DNA of 64,000 nt, taken from the IMG/VR virus record IMGVR_UViG_3300050343_000268, positions 1 through 64,000 of that record; one strand, 5' to 3'. The stretch comes from a virus. A program made the position numbers and the translations under genes. Below are positions 43,344-49,932 of the stretch, one piece after another; positions within the stretch are counted from its first letter, which is position 1; each line of letters begins with the position of its first letter. The notes under the pieces are model-generated. The model saw nothing but the letters and a program-made list of their open reading frames with translations, was not told where the DNA came from and did not search any database.

Positions 43344-44428
43344 ATGATTAATAATGCAAATAAAGCCTTAGGTTATGCGGAAGTTTATTACAACTATAGA
43401 ACTGAGAAGTTTTTTACAGATGCTGTAGGTAACCAATTTCTAGAACTAGATATTACTTTTGAAGGTGGCGGTGACAGTTCCGGTGTTAGTAGCATCATCG
43501 CAGGTAATGGAATTTCTGTAGATCAGTCATCAGGAGATGTCACAATTACTGCTGATACAGAGTCAAGTACTCTTGATGACGTTACCGGAAGAGGCTCAAC
43601 TACAACCAATGATATTAGCATTGGAAGGCTGACAGCATCTAAAATAGGACTACCTTCTCTCAGTGCACTTCCAACTACTAATTTAAACTTTGGTGATCTT
43701 TGCGCTTTAACTAGCGACAACCGTCCATATTTCTACGATGGGACCGATTGGCGTAAGCTTTATTTAGTTGACGTACCTCCTGCAGCAGGAGATCCCGATA
43801 CTGACTGGGATCAGGTCATTTTGCGACTCACATTCGATACGAACCTTAGTGACGGATCAGATAATGTATATTCAGATAGTCACGATGATGCTTCCGTGCG
43901 TATTGGAAGCCCTAAAAAGTTTGGCACCCATTCGGTAAAATTAGAGGAAAGTAACTCTATTATGCGAACATACCTAATTTTGTTGCTAGTGCATTTACTA
44001 TAGAATTTTGGATATATCTTGATAATCATGTCTCCCAATCTAACCTCACTAAAATTGTAACTTTATTCGATTACGACAGTACAGCGTTTAAGTATTCGGC
44101 AACAAATGGAAGTGATACAGTAACTTTTTTGTTATATGATTCTAATGGCTCAAATACTATACAGAGCGGTGTTACCTTTACTAAACAAACTTGGCATCAC
44201 ATTGCATTTACCAGGAATGCAACTACAGGTGTAATCACCTTTTACCTGAATGGGAATTCACAGGGAACAACAAGTGGTAATGATATCTCTAGCGACAACG
44301 CAAATTGGACAAGGCTCGGAGACTATAATTGGGGTGATTATTTTATGGATGATGTTAGAATCTCTAGTTTTGAGCGCTATACATCAAACTTCACTCCTCC
44401 AACCGCTGCTTTGCCTACTAGCGATTAA
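43344..44428 (+). CDS. Second LamG-like virion protein (one frameshift)
   Basis: Two frames (to 44003 and to 44428) join if one T is restored near 43965, giving IYANIPNFVASAFTIEFWIY. The N-terminal 120 residues contain a fibre-like anchoring region (ISVDQSSGDVTI, DDVTGRGSTTTNDI). Then VILRLTFDTN opens a LamG fold that runs to WHHIAFTRNATTGVITFYLN, MDDVRISSFERYT and the stop. The intact protein would be about 360 residues. It probably binds carbohydrate on the virion or the host surface. Confidence 0.65.
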
Positions 44429-44526
44429 TCAGAAACCCTAACGTGGTTCTTCTTTAAGTTTCATAATTGTATTGGCTATTATTTATAACTCATATCTACT
44501 AAGATCAAGTTAGTTGATAACATAAT

Positions 44527-44970
44527 ATGTCAAATTTTTCTAGCTGGTTTTCTCGTTGTGCAGGTGACTGGAAATCTTATAGGCGATACCTAACATTACC
44601 ATCGTACAAAGATGATTCATACAACACTGAGTTTACTATTAAAGTCGAAGACGACAAAGTAAATATCAGTTGGAATGGTGAAGTGAGTTCAGGTAATATG
44701 AACCTGACAATTGATGGGGATCTATTGCATCGTGATATTGGTTACTTTACTGATGACCCTAACGACAGCAAACTGACGTTGCTTGATGAAGACACTGTCG
44801 TTTTACACAGCGCATATGACGGTATGGAATTCCGTGAAGAGATTCGCCTGCTTGATGATGACAAGCATCGTCTTCGACAGACAGTTGGATATCGCAAAGG
44901 GAAGCCTTTTTTAGTAGGCCAGTACTGGGAGGAACGTCAAACACCTGTGGAAAAAATTGGCTTTGAATGA
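44527..44970 (+). CDS. Calycin-like protein, possibly CpeS/CpcS-type phycobilin lyase-like
   Basis: A 147-residue protein predicted to be an eight-strand beta barrel with an N-terminal helix. WFSRCAGDWKSYRRYL, VNISWNGEVSSGNM, DLLHRDIGYFTDD and KHRLRQTVGYRKGKPFLVGQ then YWEERQ follow the layout of CpeS/CpcS chromophore lyases, which attach bilins to phycobiliproteins. Some cyanophages carry cpeS-like and cpeT-like genes. Sequence match is not strong by eye; a generic lipocalin-fold protein is the alternative. It lies immediately upstream of the attachment site. Confidence 0.4.
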   Translation: MSNFSSWFSRCAGDWKSYRRYLTLPSYKDDSYNTEFTIKVEDDKVNISWNGEVSSGNMNLTIDGDLLHRDIGYFTDDPNDSKLTLLDEDTVVLHSAYDGMEFREEIRLLDDDKHRLRQTVGYRKGKPFLVGQYWEERQTPVEKIGFE

Positions 44971-45040
44971 TAAGCACAGCTGATTGTTCAAGGCATGATT
45001 ATGGGGTACAGTTAGGCAACAACGCTAATAGCGGAAGGAG

Positions 45041-45060
45041 CGAATCCCTCCCTCTCCGTT
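45041..45060 (+). other. attP: Candidate attP core identical in form to a tRNA-Ser 3' end
   Basis: CGAATCCCTCCCTCTCCGTT has the layout of a cyanobacterial tRNA-Ser 3' end: T-loop CGAAT, T-stem strand CCCTC, acceptor strand CCTCTCC and discriminator G. The matching 5' half is absent, and the T-stem partner upstream is already imperfect (GAAGG instead of GAGGG). The identity therefore starts abruptly, as at an attP crossover. It lies 76 bases before the integrase start. Integration here would rebuild the host tRNA gene. Confidence 0.7.
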
Positions 45061-45070
45061 CTCTAGCTTA

Positions 45071-45096
45071 AACCTCACCCAAGGGTGGGGTTTTTT
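45071..45096 (+). terminator. Rho-independent terminator after attP
   Basis: AACCTCACCC and GGGTGGGGTT pair around AA (one G-T wobble), and six T follow. It separates the attP site from the integrase gene. Inside a lysogen it would isolate the integrase from host tRNA transcription. Confidence 0.8.
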
Positions 45097-45136
45097 GTTA
45101 GATATGTATTGGCGTTGCTTATAACCCGAATACACA

Positions 45137-45943
45137 ATGAAAGTCTCTCAATTGCTCTTAAGAGTTCGCGATGAACAAGACATTCGCGATTCAACATTTA
45201 AATGCTGGCTTAAAGCAGCTAAGCCTATAGCTGATGTTGAGGTCAACGACATCGACAGGGCTACAGTTACTCGTTATTGGCAGTCTCAGCTCAAGCCAAT
45301 CGGTCCCCTCTCTCCTGAGACACTGCGCCGCCGCCTAAGCCTGCTGACAGGCATCTGGAATATGGGAATAGAAGATGAATTTATTGATGTGCCTAACTAC
45401 TGGAGTAAGGCAAGCAAGAAGATAAAACTAAAAACTGATTACAACCGCTTAGGTAAAGAGTATCTAGTCAGACCCTTTAGTTTCTACGGGAGGTATCAGG
45501 CAGATCCCATCTTCCTAGCCATCTGGTTTCATGGCTTCCGCATCGGTGAAATTGCAGGTCTGTTGCCAAACGAAATACGGTTCGACAATCAGATCCCATA
45601 CTTCAGAATTAGAGATAATAGCCTTAGGAATATCAAGCCCGGTGCTCAGAGAGACCTGCCTATTCATCCTGAGTTCTATCCACATGTCAATCGTCTTAGA
45701 ACTGACTACAGCCAAAACCCAGGCAAGAACTGGAGTCAGATGTTTAGCGAGCGATTGGAGCTACCAAAGGGTGAAGCAGCACACTCACTGCGTCACAACT
45801 TCATTACTCGCTGTAGGTCAGCAGAGCTGCAGGACTCGATGATCTCTAAGATCGTAGGCCACAAAATAAATGGAATGACAGCACGATACGGAACTTGGAC
45901 TTTGGAGGATAAGTTAAAAGCAATTCGTCAAGTAAGGCAGTAG
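45137..45943 (+). CDS. int: Tyrosine recombinase (phage integrase)
   Basis: A 268-residue integrase. Residues 1-110 form the SAM-like core-binding domain (VEVNDIDRATVTRYWQSQ, LSPETLRRRLSLL). The catalytic domain shows the Arg in WFHGFRIGEIAGL, HSLRHNFITR (His-x-x-Arg), IVGHKI (Gly-His), and the nucleophile Tyr in ARYGTWT. Together with the tRNA-Ser core just upstream it should catalyse attP x attB recombination. It lacks a clear arm-binding domain, as many cyanophage integrases do. No excisionase was recognised. Confidence 0.92.
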   Translation: MKVSQLLLRVRDEQDIRDSTFKCWLKAAKPIADVEVNDIDRATVTRYWQSQLKPIGPLSPETLRRRLSLLTGIWNMGIEDEFIDVPNYWSKASKKIKLKTDYNRLGKEYLVRPFSFYGRYQADPIFLAIWFHGFRIGEIAGLLPNEIRFDNQIPYFRIRDNSLRNIKPGAQRDLPIHPEFYPHVNRLRTDYSQNPGKNWSQMFSERLELPKGEAAHSLRHNFITRCRSAELQDSMISKIVGHKINGMTARYGTWTLEDKLKAIRQVRQ

Positions 45944-45960
45944 TTCGATACTTAGTTGCT

Positions 45961-46073
45961 ACGCTAACCACACTACTCTCTATAAACTGCATAAATAAAT
46001 CCCTATAGGGAGGGGATTACGGAATAGGTTTATAGGATTAACCGTAGTTTAGTGTGGTTTGCGTGGTATATAG
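45961..46073. repeat. Quasi-palindromic module, copy B (pairs with 511-640)
   Basis: It is bounded by AACCACACTAC (45966-45976) and AGTGTGGTT (46051-46059), with CCCTATAGGGAGGGGATTA and GGAATAGGTTTA inside. It matches the reverse complement of 511-640 over about 110 bases with roughly a quarter of positions changed, by eye. It lies right after the integrase gene and ends in a TAGAAT box (46071-46076) that faces the small membrane protein gene. Confidence 0.6.
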
Positions 46074-46097
46074 AATAGAAGTAGTTGAAAACATATT

Positions 46098-46241
46098 ATG
46101 GCTATTCTTGAATCAGCAGTATTTTGGATCATCTTGGCGGCAGCTAGTGAAATCATTGCTCTAAGTCCCCTGAAAGACAATTCAATCATTCAGCTTGTAT
46201 TTCATACATTGAAATCACTTAAGCCCGGAAAAAAGATCTAA
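46098..46241 (+). CDS. Small single-pass membrane protein (47 aa)
   Basis: A 47-residue peptide with one hydrophobic helix (SAVFWIILAAASEIIALSP) and a basic C-terminus. It resembles short membrane peptides found in cyanophages; the role is unknown and a holin is possible. Its codons end GGA-AAA-AAG-ATC-TAA, again an in-phase A_AAA_AAG (46229-46235). A -1 shift, or a missing A, would fuse it to the 83-residue frame that follows, giving a 129-residue protein. Confidence 0.5.
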   Translation: MAILESAVFWIILAAASEIIALSPLKDNSIIQLVFHTLKSLKPGKKI

Positions 46242-46486
46242 ACATCCCTGACGATGGTCAGTGGATATTTACGTTTGACACTCTAGGTAATGCTGAACGC
46301 TTAAAGCGTCTAATACAAGCACGTAAGTTTTATGCAACGCTTCCTCACAAGCTAGATGCTGCTGAGGAAAAATGGCTTGCGTCTCAACCAACAGACAAAA
46401 CAGTAGAGTTTACAGAAATTACTGATGGAGAAACACCTTTAGGTGGAGAAATGCGTCTGTCATTAAAGACTAAAAACAAGGATTAG
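46235..46486 (+). CDS. Frame without a start codon, likely C-terminal extension of the 46098 gene
   Basis: A frame of 84 codons runs from the slippery site to TAG at 46486. It encodes a globular-looking segment (PDDGQWIFTFDTLGNAERL, KFYATLPHKLDAAEEKWLAS, VEFTEITDGETPLGGEMRL). It has no ATG, GTG or TTG start anywhere in frame, so it needs entry from the upstream frame by -1 slippage or a sequencing correction. A hairpin CTGAC-GATG-GTCAG lies at 46248-46261. Confidence 0.45.
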   Translation, partial: DLNIPDDGQWIFTFDTLGNAERLKRLIQARKFYATLPHKLDAAEEKWLASQPTDKTVEFTEITDGETPLGGEMRLSLKTKNKD

Positions 46487-46540
46487 AAATAATGAATCAA
46501 TGTGTAGTTAGACTTATTTTAGGTTGCTAACAACAACTAC

Positions 46541-46936
46541 ATGGGATACGCAGAAGATTGGGGAGAACTTATGTTCAATCTCCAGTGCCTTTCAAAAGGC
46601 TCCGCCAAGCGACAGTTTAGAGAAGACATTCGTTACAGTTTTGGAGGACTATGTGCTTATTGCCGAATAAGAAGAGCTGACACTCTTGATCACTTGAAAC
46701 CACGCTGCAAAGGTGGAAGTAATTTAAGGTCAAATTTAGTTCCTTGTTGCAGAGAATGCAATCACTCCAAAGGAAGTGAATTATGGCTACCCTGGTATCA
46801 ACGACAGCTTTTTTATAATGCTGTTGCACAAGAGCTTATTGAAGAATGGATTGCTAACAAGCGTATTGACTTAGATGATTATGACGAACGAATTGACAAT
46901 CGAACAGAGGTTTGCCTTACAGCGAGCACGATATGA
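46541..46936 (+). CDS. HNH endonuclease
   Basis: A 131-residue protein with the full HNH core: LCAYCRIRRADTLDHLKPRC (CxxC and Asp-His), then KGGSNLRSNLVPCCRECNHS with the second zinc pair and the Asn/His. It could be a homing nuclease or a packaging-linked nuclease; its place between integrase and NblA-like genes, away from terminase, favours homing. Its end overlaps the next gene by 62 bases. Confidence 0.85.
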   Translation: MGYAEDWGELMFNLQCLSKGSAKRQFREDIRYSFGGLCAYCRIRRADTLDHLKPRCKGGSNLRSNLVPCCRECNHSKGSELWLPWYQRQLFYNAVAQELIEEWIANKRIDLDDYDERIDNRTEVCLTASTI

Positions 46937-47207
46937 AGTGGCTCGAATGAGTAGAGGTGCACTAGAGAAAACCGCTGTACGGTTGCTCAAGTCACGCATG
47001 GAACAGAAGAATGGAGTTCAAGAGTTGCTAATGGGCAATGGAATCCTATTTAAGGTGCAAGAGCTTCAACAAGGTATGCCTGAAATTATTTCTGAAGATA
47101 CTTTCATCGAGCTATTAAAAATGCAAGATGATATATTACCTGCTGACATCATGGATGAGGGTTGGGAGATTGATGATATTGATGATGACGGTCTCACTAT
47201 GATGTGA
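46875..47207 (+). CDS. NblA-like phycobilisome degradation adaptor with acidic extension
   Basis: A 110-residue protein. Residues about 5-55 (NELTIEQRFALQRARYEV, RMSRGALEKTAVRLLKS) follow the NblA pattern: Leu-(Thr/Ser)-x-Glu-Gln-x-Phe at the N-terminus, then a two-helix hairpin with a Met-Ser-(Arg/His) turn. NblA guides Clp proteases to phycobilisomes; active NblA is known in freshwater and marine cyanophages. The last 50 residues are an acidic extension (DDILPADIMDEGWEIDDID) not found in short NblA. Other two-helix adaptors cannot be ruled out. Confidence 0.45.
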   Translation: MIMTNELTIEQRFALQRARYEVARMSRGALEKTAVRLLKSRMEQKNGVQELLMGNGILFKVQELQQGMPEIISEDTFIELLKMQDDILPADIMDEGWEIDDIDDDGLTMM

Positions 47208-47241
47208 TTTATATTAGACTAATTTTAGTTTAGATATAAAT

Positions 47242-47469
47242 ATGGAATACATAATCATTGGGCCTATCTTGGCACTTCTTGTGAGCATGAAGTTTACAGA
47301 TTATAAATCCAAAGAAGCGGAAGCTAGACTCACCACTTTGGAAAATAAAATTGAAATTGTAACAAGTGTCTTAGAGCAGTCTGAAGCTGATGCACCTAAG
47401 AAAACCATGATGATTGTCGCTCCTGTCGCTAAGGCAGTAAAAGACCTTCAGTCAGCTATTGGTGTTTGA
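47242..47469 (+). CDS. Small protein with N-terminal membrane segment (75 aa)
   Basis: Residues 1-15 are hydrophobic (MEYIIIGPILALLVSM), followed by a charged helix (EAEARLTTLENKIEIVTSVL) that may form a coiled coil, and a hydrophobic C-terminus. It could be an Rz-like or membrane-anchored accessory protein. Its stop overlaps the next ATG (ATGA). Confidence 0.5.
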   Translation: MEYIIIGPILALLVSMKFTDYKSKEAEARLTTLENKIEIVTSVLEQSEADAPKKTMMIVAPVAKAVKDLQSAIGV

Positions 47470-47642
47470 TGCACTTAACTCAAATCTTTAAGCATTACAG
47501 AGAGCCTCATCAGATAGCTGCAATCAATATGCTTGAGGAAGCTTTACCTGTTGAATTGTTAGAAAGACATGCAGACTGGATAACCTGCTTCTTTGCAGAA
47601 CCTGAGCCAAAAGAACCACTTATAATAGTAGAAAAGCTGTGA
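47469..47642 (+). CDS. Small conserved-type phage protein (57 aa)
   Basis: A 57-residue protein (LTQIFKHYREPHQIAAINML, then LPVELLERHADW). I recognise the LTQIFKHY-x-PHQ-x-AI pattern from N-terminal segments of cyanophage proteins. It is translationally coupled to the 47242 gene through ATGA. Confidence 0.5.
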   Translation: MHLTQIFKHYREPHQIAAINMLEEALPVELLERHADWITCFFAEPEPKEPLIIVEKL

Positions 47643-47649
47643 AATCATA

Positions 47650-47958
47650 GTGTCTGCTTTTAGGAATGCACCTATCGACCAACGTCGATTAAATATGAGA
47701 GACAGAAGTGACCTGCGTTCTGGTGGCGGCAAAGCTAATGAGGAAAAAGCGCAAAGTTATTTACGTGCTTACAAAGGTCAAATGGACTACGAAGGTAAAC
47801 GTCAAGAACGTACAACAACGCAGACACCAGGAACTGGCGGTATGACGCAGGGATTGAGTATTCAGCAGGACAGACAGCGACAGATCGGTGACGAGAAACG
47901 AAGGGCTAAAGAATTACGGCCAGAGATGGAAGATAACATCTACGACATTTACGATTAA
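47650..47958 (+). CDS. Small basic protein (102 aa), unknown
   Basis: A 102-residue Arg/Gln-rich protein starting at GTG. The N-terminus is basic (FRNAPIDQRRLNMRDRSDLR), and a Gly/Thr middle and charged C-terminus follow. Its stop overlaps the stop of the convergent gene by four bases. No family was recognised. Confidence 0.5.
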   Translation: MSAFRNAPIDQRRLNMRDRSDLRSGGGKANEEKAQSYLRAYKGQMDYEGKRQERTTTQTPGTGGMTQGLSIQQDRQRQIGDEKRRAKELRPEMEDNIYDIYD

Positions 47959-48755
47959 TAACCAATAAGCTTTTTATAGCTGGCAGGTGATTGCCATCCA
48001 AAATCATCACCGGCCCAATAACGGCCATCTCTGCCACGTTCACCAACGATGTACAGACCTCCGTTATTTAACTCAGCTTTTTGAGACAGATCTTGCAACC
48101 GTTGATCTCTTTGCCGGATCATTGAATCAACGTTTTGTGCTGCTTTAATACGCCGATCGTTATGAGGAACGCTAGGCCGGAAGAAGTCTTTACGGAAGTG
48201 AGTGGCAGCTTGAGGCAAGCTCATGCCATCTGTTTCGCCACTTAATGCGCCAGTAAACCCTGAGAGACTTGCCCCTGGAGCAGGGTCATATTTACCTGCA
48301 TATTCAGCTGCTGCATAAGGCATTTGAAACCCTGCCATGTCGTTAGGATCACCGCCATCTTTAATGTATTCAAGACGGGCTTGATCGTAAGGATCACGTC
48401 GAGCATGAGTGTACTGAGCTACGCCTCGACCTTCACCTGCATTTACTTCAACAACGTCAGTGTTACTCAGTGTTGGATCACCGGTTTCAACAATATAATT
48501 ACCAGTCAATGCAGAGGCAGATGATGTGGACATTGGCATAATGGTCCCATCGGACAGCTCATTCATCTTGTATGTCGTAAATCCATCATGTAGTATTTCA
48601 ACATCTGGTGGAATGTTAGGACGACTTACGTTACTTACAGGTACGGCTTTTTGAGCCATAGGTGTTGGTGGTTCAGGCAGGACTTGCCTCACAGCGTCAC
48701 TGACTTTCCCATAAATGCCTCCGGCAAACCGGTTAAGACTGCCAAGTATATCCAT
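47955..48755 (-). CDS. Putative peptidoglycan hydrolase or tail lysozyme-like protein
   Basis: A 266-residue protein. Residues about 105-215 (GEGRGVAQYTHARRDPYDQA, GFTGALSGETDGMSLPQAAT, FRKDFFRPSVPHNDRRIKAA) resemble the tail-lysozyme and phage endolysin fold around GxGxAQYT/W. The N-terminal Pro-rich part looks like a virion linker. The C-terminus (NNGGLYIVGERGRDGRYWAG) may be a beta domain. It is the first gene of the long minus-strand region. A TACAATAGAA box on the minus strand lies just upstream (about 48772-48780). Confidence 0.5.
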   Translation of the reverse strand: MDILGSLNRFAGGIYGKVSDAVRQVLPEPPTPMAQKAVPVSNVSRPNIPPDVEILHDGFTTYKMNELSDGTIMPMSTSSASALTGNYIVETGDPTLSNTDVVEVNAGEGRGVAQYTHARRDPYDQARLEYIKDGGDPNDMAGFQMPYAAAEYAGKYDPAPGASLSGFTGALSGETDGMSLPQAATHFRKDFFRPSVPHNDRRIKAAQNVDSMIRQRDQRLQDLSQKAELNNGGLYIVGERGRDGRYWAGDDFGWQSPASYKKLIGY

Positions 48756-48790
48756 TTAACTGACATAAATACTACTTCTATTGTATGAAA

Positions 48791-48820
48791 AAAGTGAAAA
48801 AGGAGCCTGCGTTAGCAGGC
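48791..48820 (-). terminator. Terminator overlapping the LAGLIDADG gene end
   Basis: On the minus strand GCCTGC-TAAC-GCAGGC is followed by TCC and a T-rich tract. The stop codon of the upstream gene (TAA at 48814-48812) lies in the loop, so the last two sense codons are part of the stem. Confidence 0.7.
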
Positions 48821-49120
48821 GTCCATAGCATCAAGTAAATTTTGAGCTAAATATGTGCGGCGATATCCGAAATGTGGAAGCATTAAAAGAAGAAAGTTTT
48901 TAACTTTAGCTTTAGTGCCTAATCTCCAATCCCATATGGGTTTGTGATGAGGAGCAGTAAGTGGACGACGTTTAATTGTTCCGCCAAACATTTCTTCGAA
49001 ACGTTCTAGGATATCTAAGTCTGTCATTTTTATATGAACAGAATAGTCGTGCTTAAGCGGACTAAATTTTCTTATATAGCCTTCACCTTCGAATAGGCCA
49101 GCAGCCCATTCGATTGACAT
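48812..49120 (-). CDS. Small LAGLIDADG homing endonuclease-like protein
   Basis: A 102-residue protein with one LAGLIDADG motif (WAAGLFEGEGYI), then a beta sheet (YSVHIKMTDLDILERFEEMF, WDWRLGTKAKVKNFLLLM) as in single-motif enzymes that act as dimers. It is free-standing, between two phage genes, and has its own terminator, so it behaves like a mobile unit. Confidence 0.8.
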   Translation of the reverse strand: MSIEWAAGLFEGEGYIRKFSPLKHDYSVHIKMTDLDILERFEEMFGGTIKRRPLTAPHHKPIWDWRLGTKAKVKNFLLLMLPHFGYRRTYLAQNLLDAMDAC

Positions 49121-49156
49121 TCATAAAGTACATTGGACTTTATAAGTATAAATAGA

Positions 49157-49178
49157 AAGCCCCTTAAATGTGGGGCTT
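49157..49178 (-). terminator. Terminator after the DUF4278-like gene
   Basis: AAGCCCC (49157-49163) pairs with GGGGCTT (49172-49178) around an 8-base loop, with a T-containing tail on the minus strand. It lies just after the 49184-49366 gene. Confidence 0.6.
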
Positions 49179-49183
49179 AAATA

Positions 49184-49366
49184 CTATTTAGTGTATGTAC
49201 GCCCACGGTATACAAAGGTGCCGTGAGTCTCTGCTGGTTCGTGGTGGATTGAATAACGAGTGCCGCGATAAACAGTATCGTTAATTTTGGCAAGCTCAAG
49301 CTCTTTACGAGCACGCGCCATTTTCTTGCGAGCAGATTCAATGCTCATGATTTGAATGTTAGACAT
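49184..49366 (-). CDS. Small DUF4278-like protein (60 aa)
   Basis: A 60-residue basic protein with two Y-R-G-x-x-Y units (VYRGTRYSIHH and FVYRGRTYTK), the hallmark of DUF4278 proteins in cyanobacteria and their phages. The N-terminus is a charged helix. Good Shine-Dalgarno AGGAG nine bases before the ATG. Two palindromes lie in its upstream region. Function unknown. Confidence 0.6.
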   Translation of the reverse strand: MSNIQIMSIESARKKMARARKELELAKINDTVYRGTRYSIHHEPAETHGTFVYRGRTYTK

Positions 49367-49383
49367 TGGAAACTCCTAATGAG

Positions 49384-49445
49384 GGGAAATTTCCCGTTCC
49401 TTCAGCACTTAACTTGCTTACTTGCGTCTCAACAATATGTTGAGA
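49384..49445 (-). promoter_or_regulatory. Two palindromes upstream of the DUF4278-like gene
   Basis: GGGAAATTTCCC (49384-49395) is a perfect 12-bp palindrome. TCTCAACA-ATA-TGTTGAGA (49427-49445) has perfect 8-bp arms. Both lie within 80 bases upstream of the 49366 start, where operators would be expected. A TACACT-like -10 box lies slightly further upstream on the minus strand. Confidence 0.45.
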
Positions 49446-49476
49446 TGAACGTATTACTAGTGTAGCAATTGATCGA

Positions 49477-49731
49477 TTAGCCTGGGAAATCTCTAGGCCT
49501 TTCTTCAATTACATCTTTACCACCCGCTTTGCGAGCAGTTGCTTGAAACGAGGCTCGTTTATACCTATTAGCAAAAACATCAGGTAGCCAATAGGTTTCT
49601 AGCCAGTTTATTTCAGGGCATAGTTCAAAATGTTTCTCAACTGAATGGTTGAAGATTCCAATTTGAATATACCCATCATGAGTTATACAGCGATCCTTTA
49701 CTCTGTATATATACAGTGATTTGTTGGTCAT
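49477..49731 (-). CDS. Small unknown protein (84 aa)
   Basis: An 84-residue protein with mixed strands and helices (SLYIYRVKDRCITHDGYIQI, EINWLETYWLPDVFANRYKR). It ends three bases after the next upstream gene's stop boundary and belongs to the DNA metabolism operon. No family was recognised. Confidence 0.5.
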   Translation of the reverse strand: MTNKSLYIYRVKDRCITHDGYIQIGIFNHSVEKHFELCPEINWLETYWLPDVFANRYKRASFQATARKAGGKDVIEERPRDFPG

Positions 49732-49733
49732 TC

Positions 49734-49919
49734 TTACTTTGTGGGTCTATTGAAATCGAATTCAAATACACATCCTTGCAGTGCTGGTTTAATACCCAGC
49801 AAGCATTCTTGATCAAGTTCTCCTTGTCCGGCCCACTTATCTAAAGTAAAGACCACAGCAGAATGAAGCGCTCGTACTGAACGCTCATTCATTGTAAATG
49901 TAATTTCAGTCTCTTCCAT
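49734..49919 (-). CDS. Small unknown protein (61 aa)
   Basis: The preferred start is the ATG at 49919 (MEETEITFTMNERSV), because the longer frame would overlap the polymerase gene. It is a 61-residue helical, acidic protein (RALHSAVVFTLDKWAGQG). It follows the polymerase stop by 14 bases and is probably co-transcribed with it. Confidence 0.5.
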   Translation of the reverse strand: MEETEITFTMNERSVRALHSAVVFTLDKWAGQGELDQECLLGIKPALQGCVFEFDFNRPTK

Positions 49920-49932
49920 AGACTTAATTATA

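Noticed and set aside
44985-45060. A complete tRNA-Ser gene
   Set aside because: Only the T-loop to discriminator part matches. I find no acceptor 5' strand, no D-arm and no anticodon arm upstream, so I call it an attP core.
48812-49120. An intron or intein around the LAGLIDADG gene
   Set aside because: The flanking genes are complete at both ends and unrelated to each other, so no interrupted host gene is evident; it is a free-standing gene.
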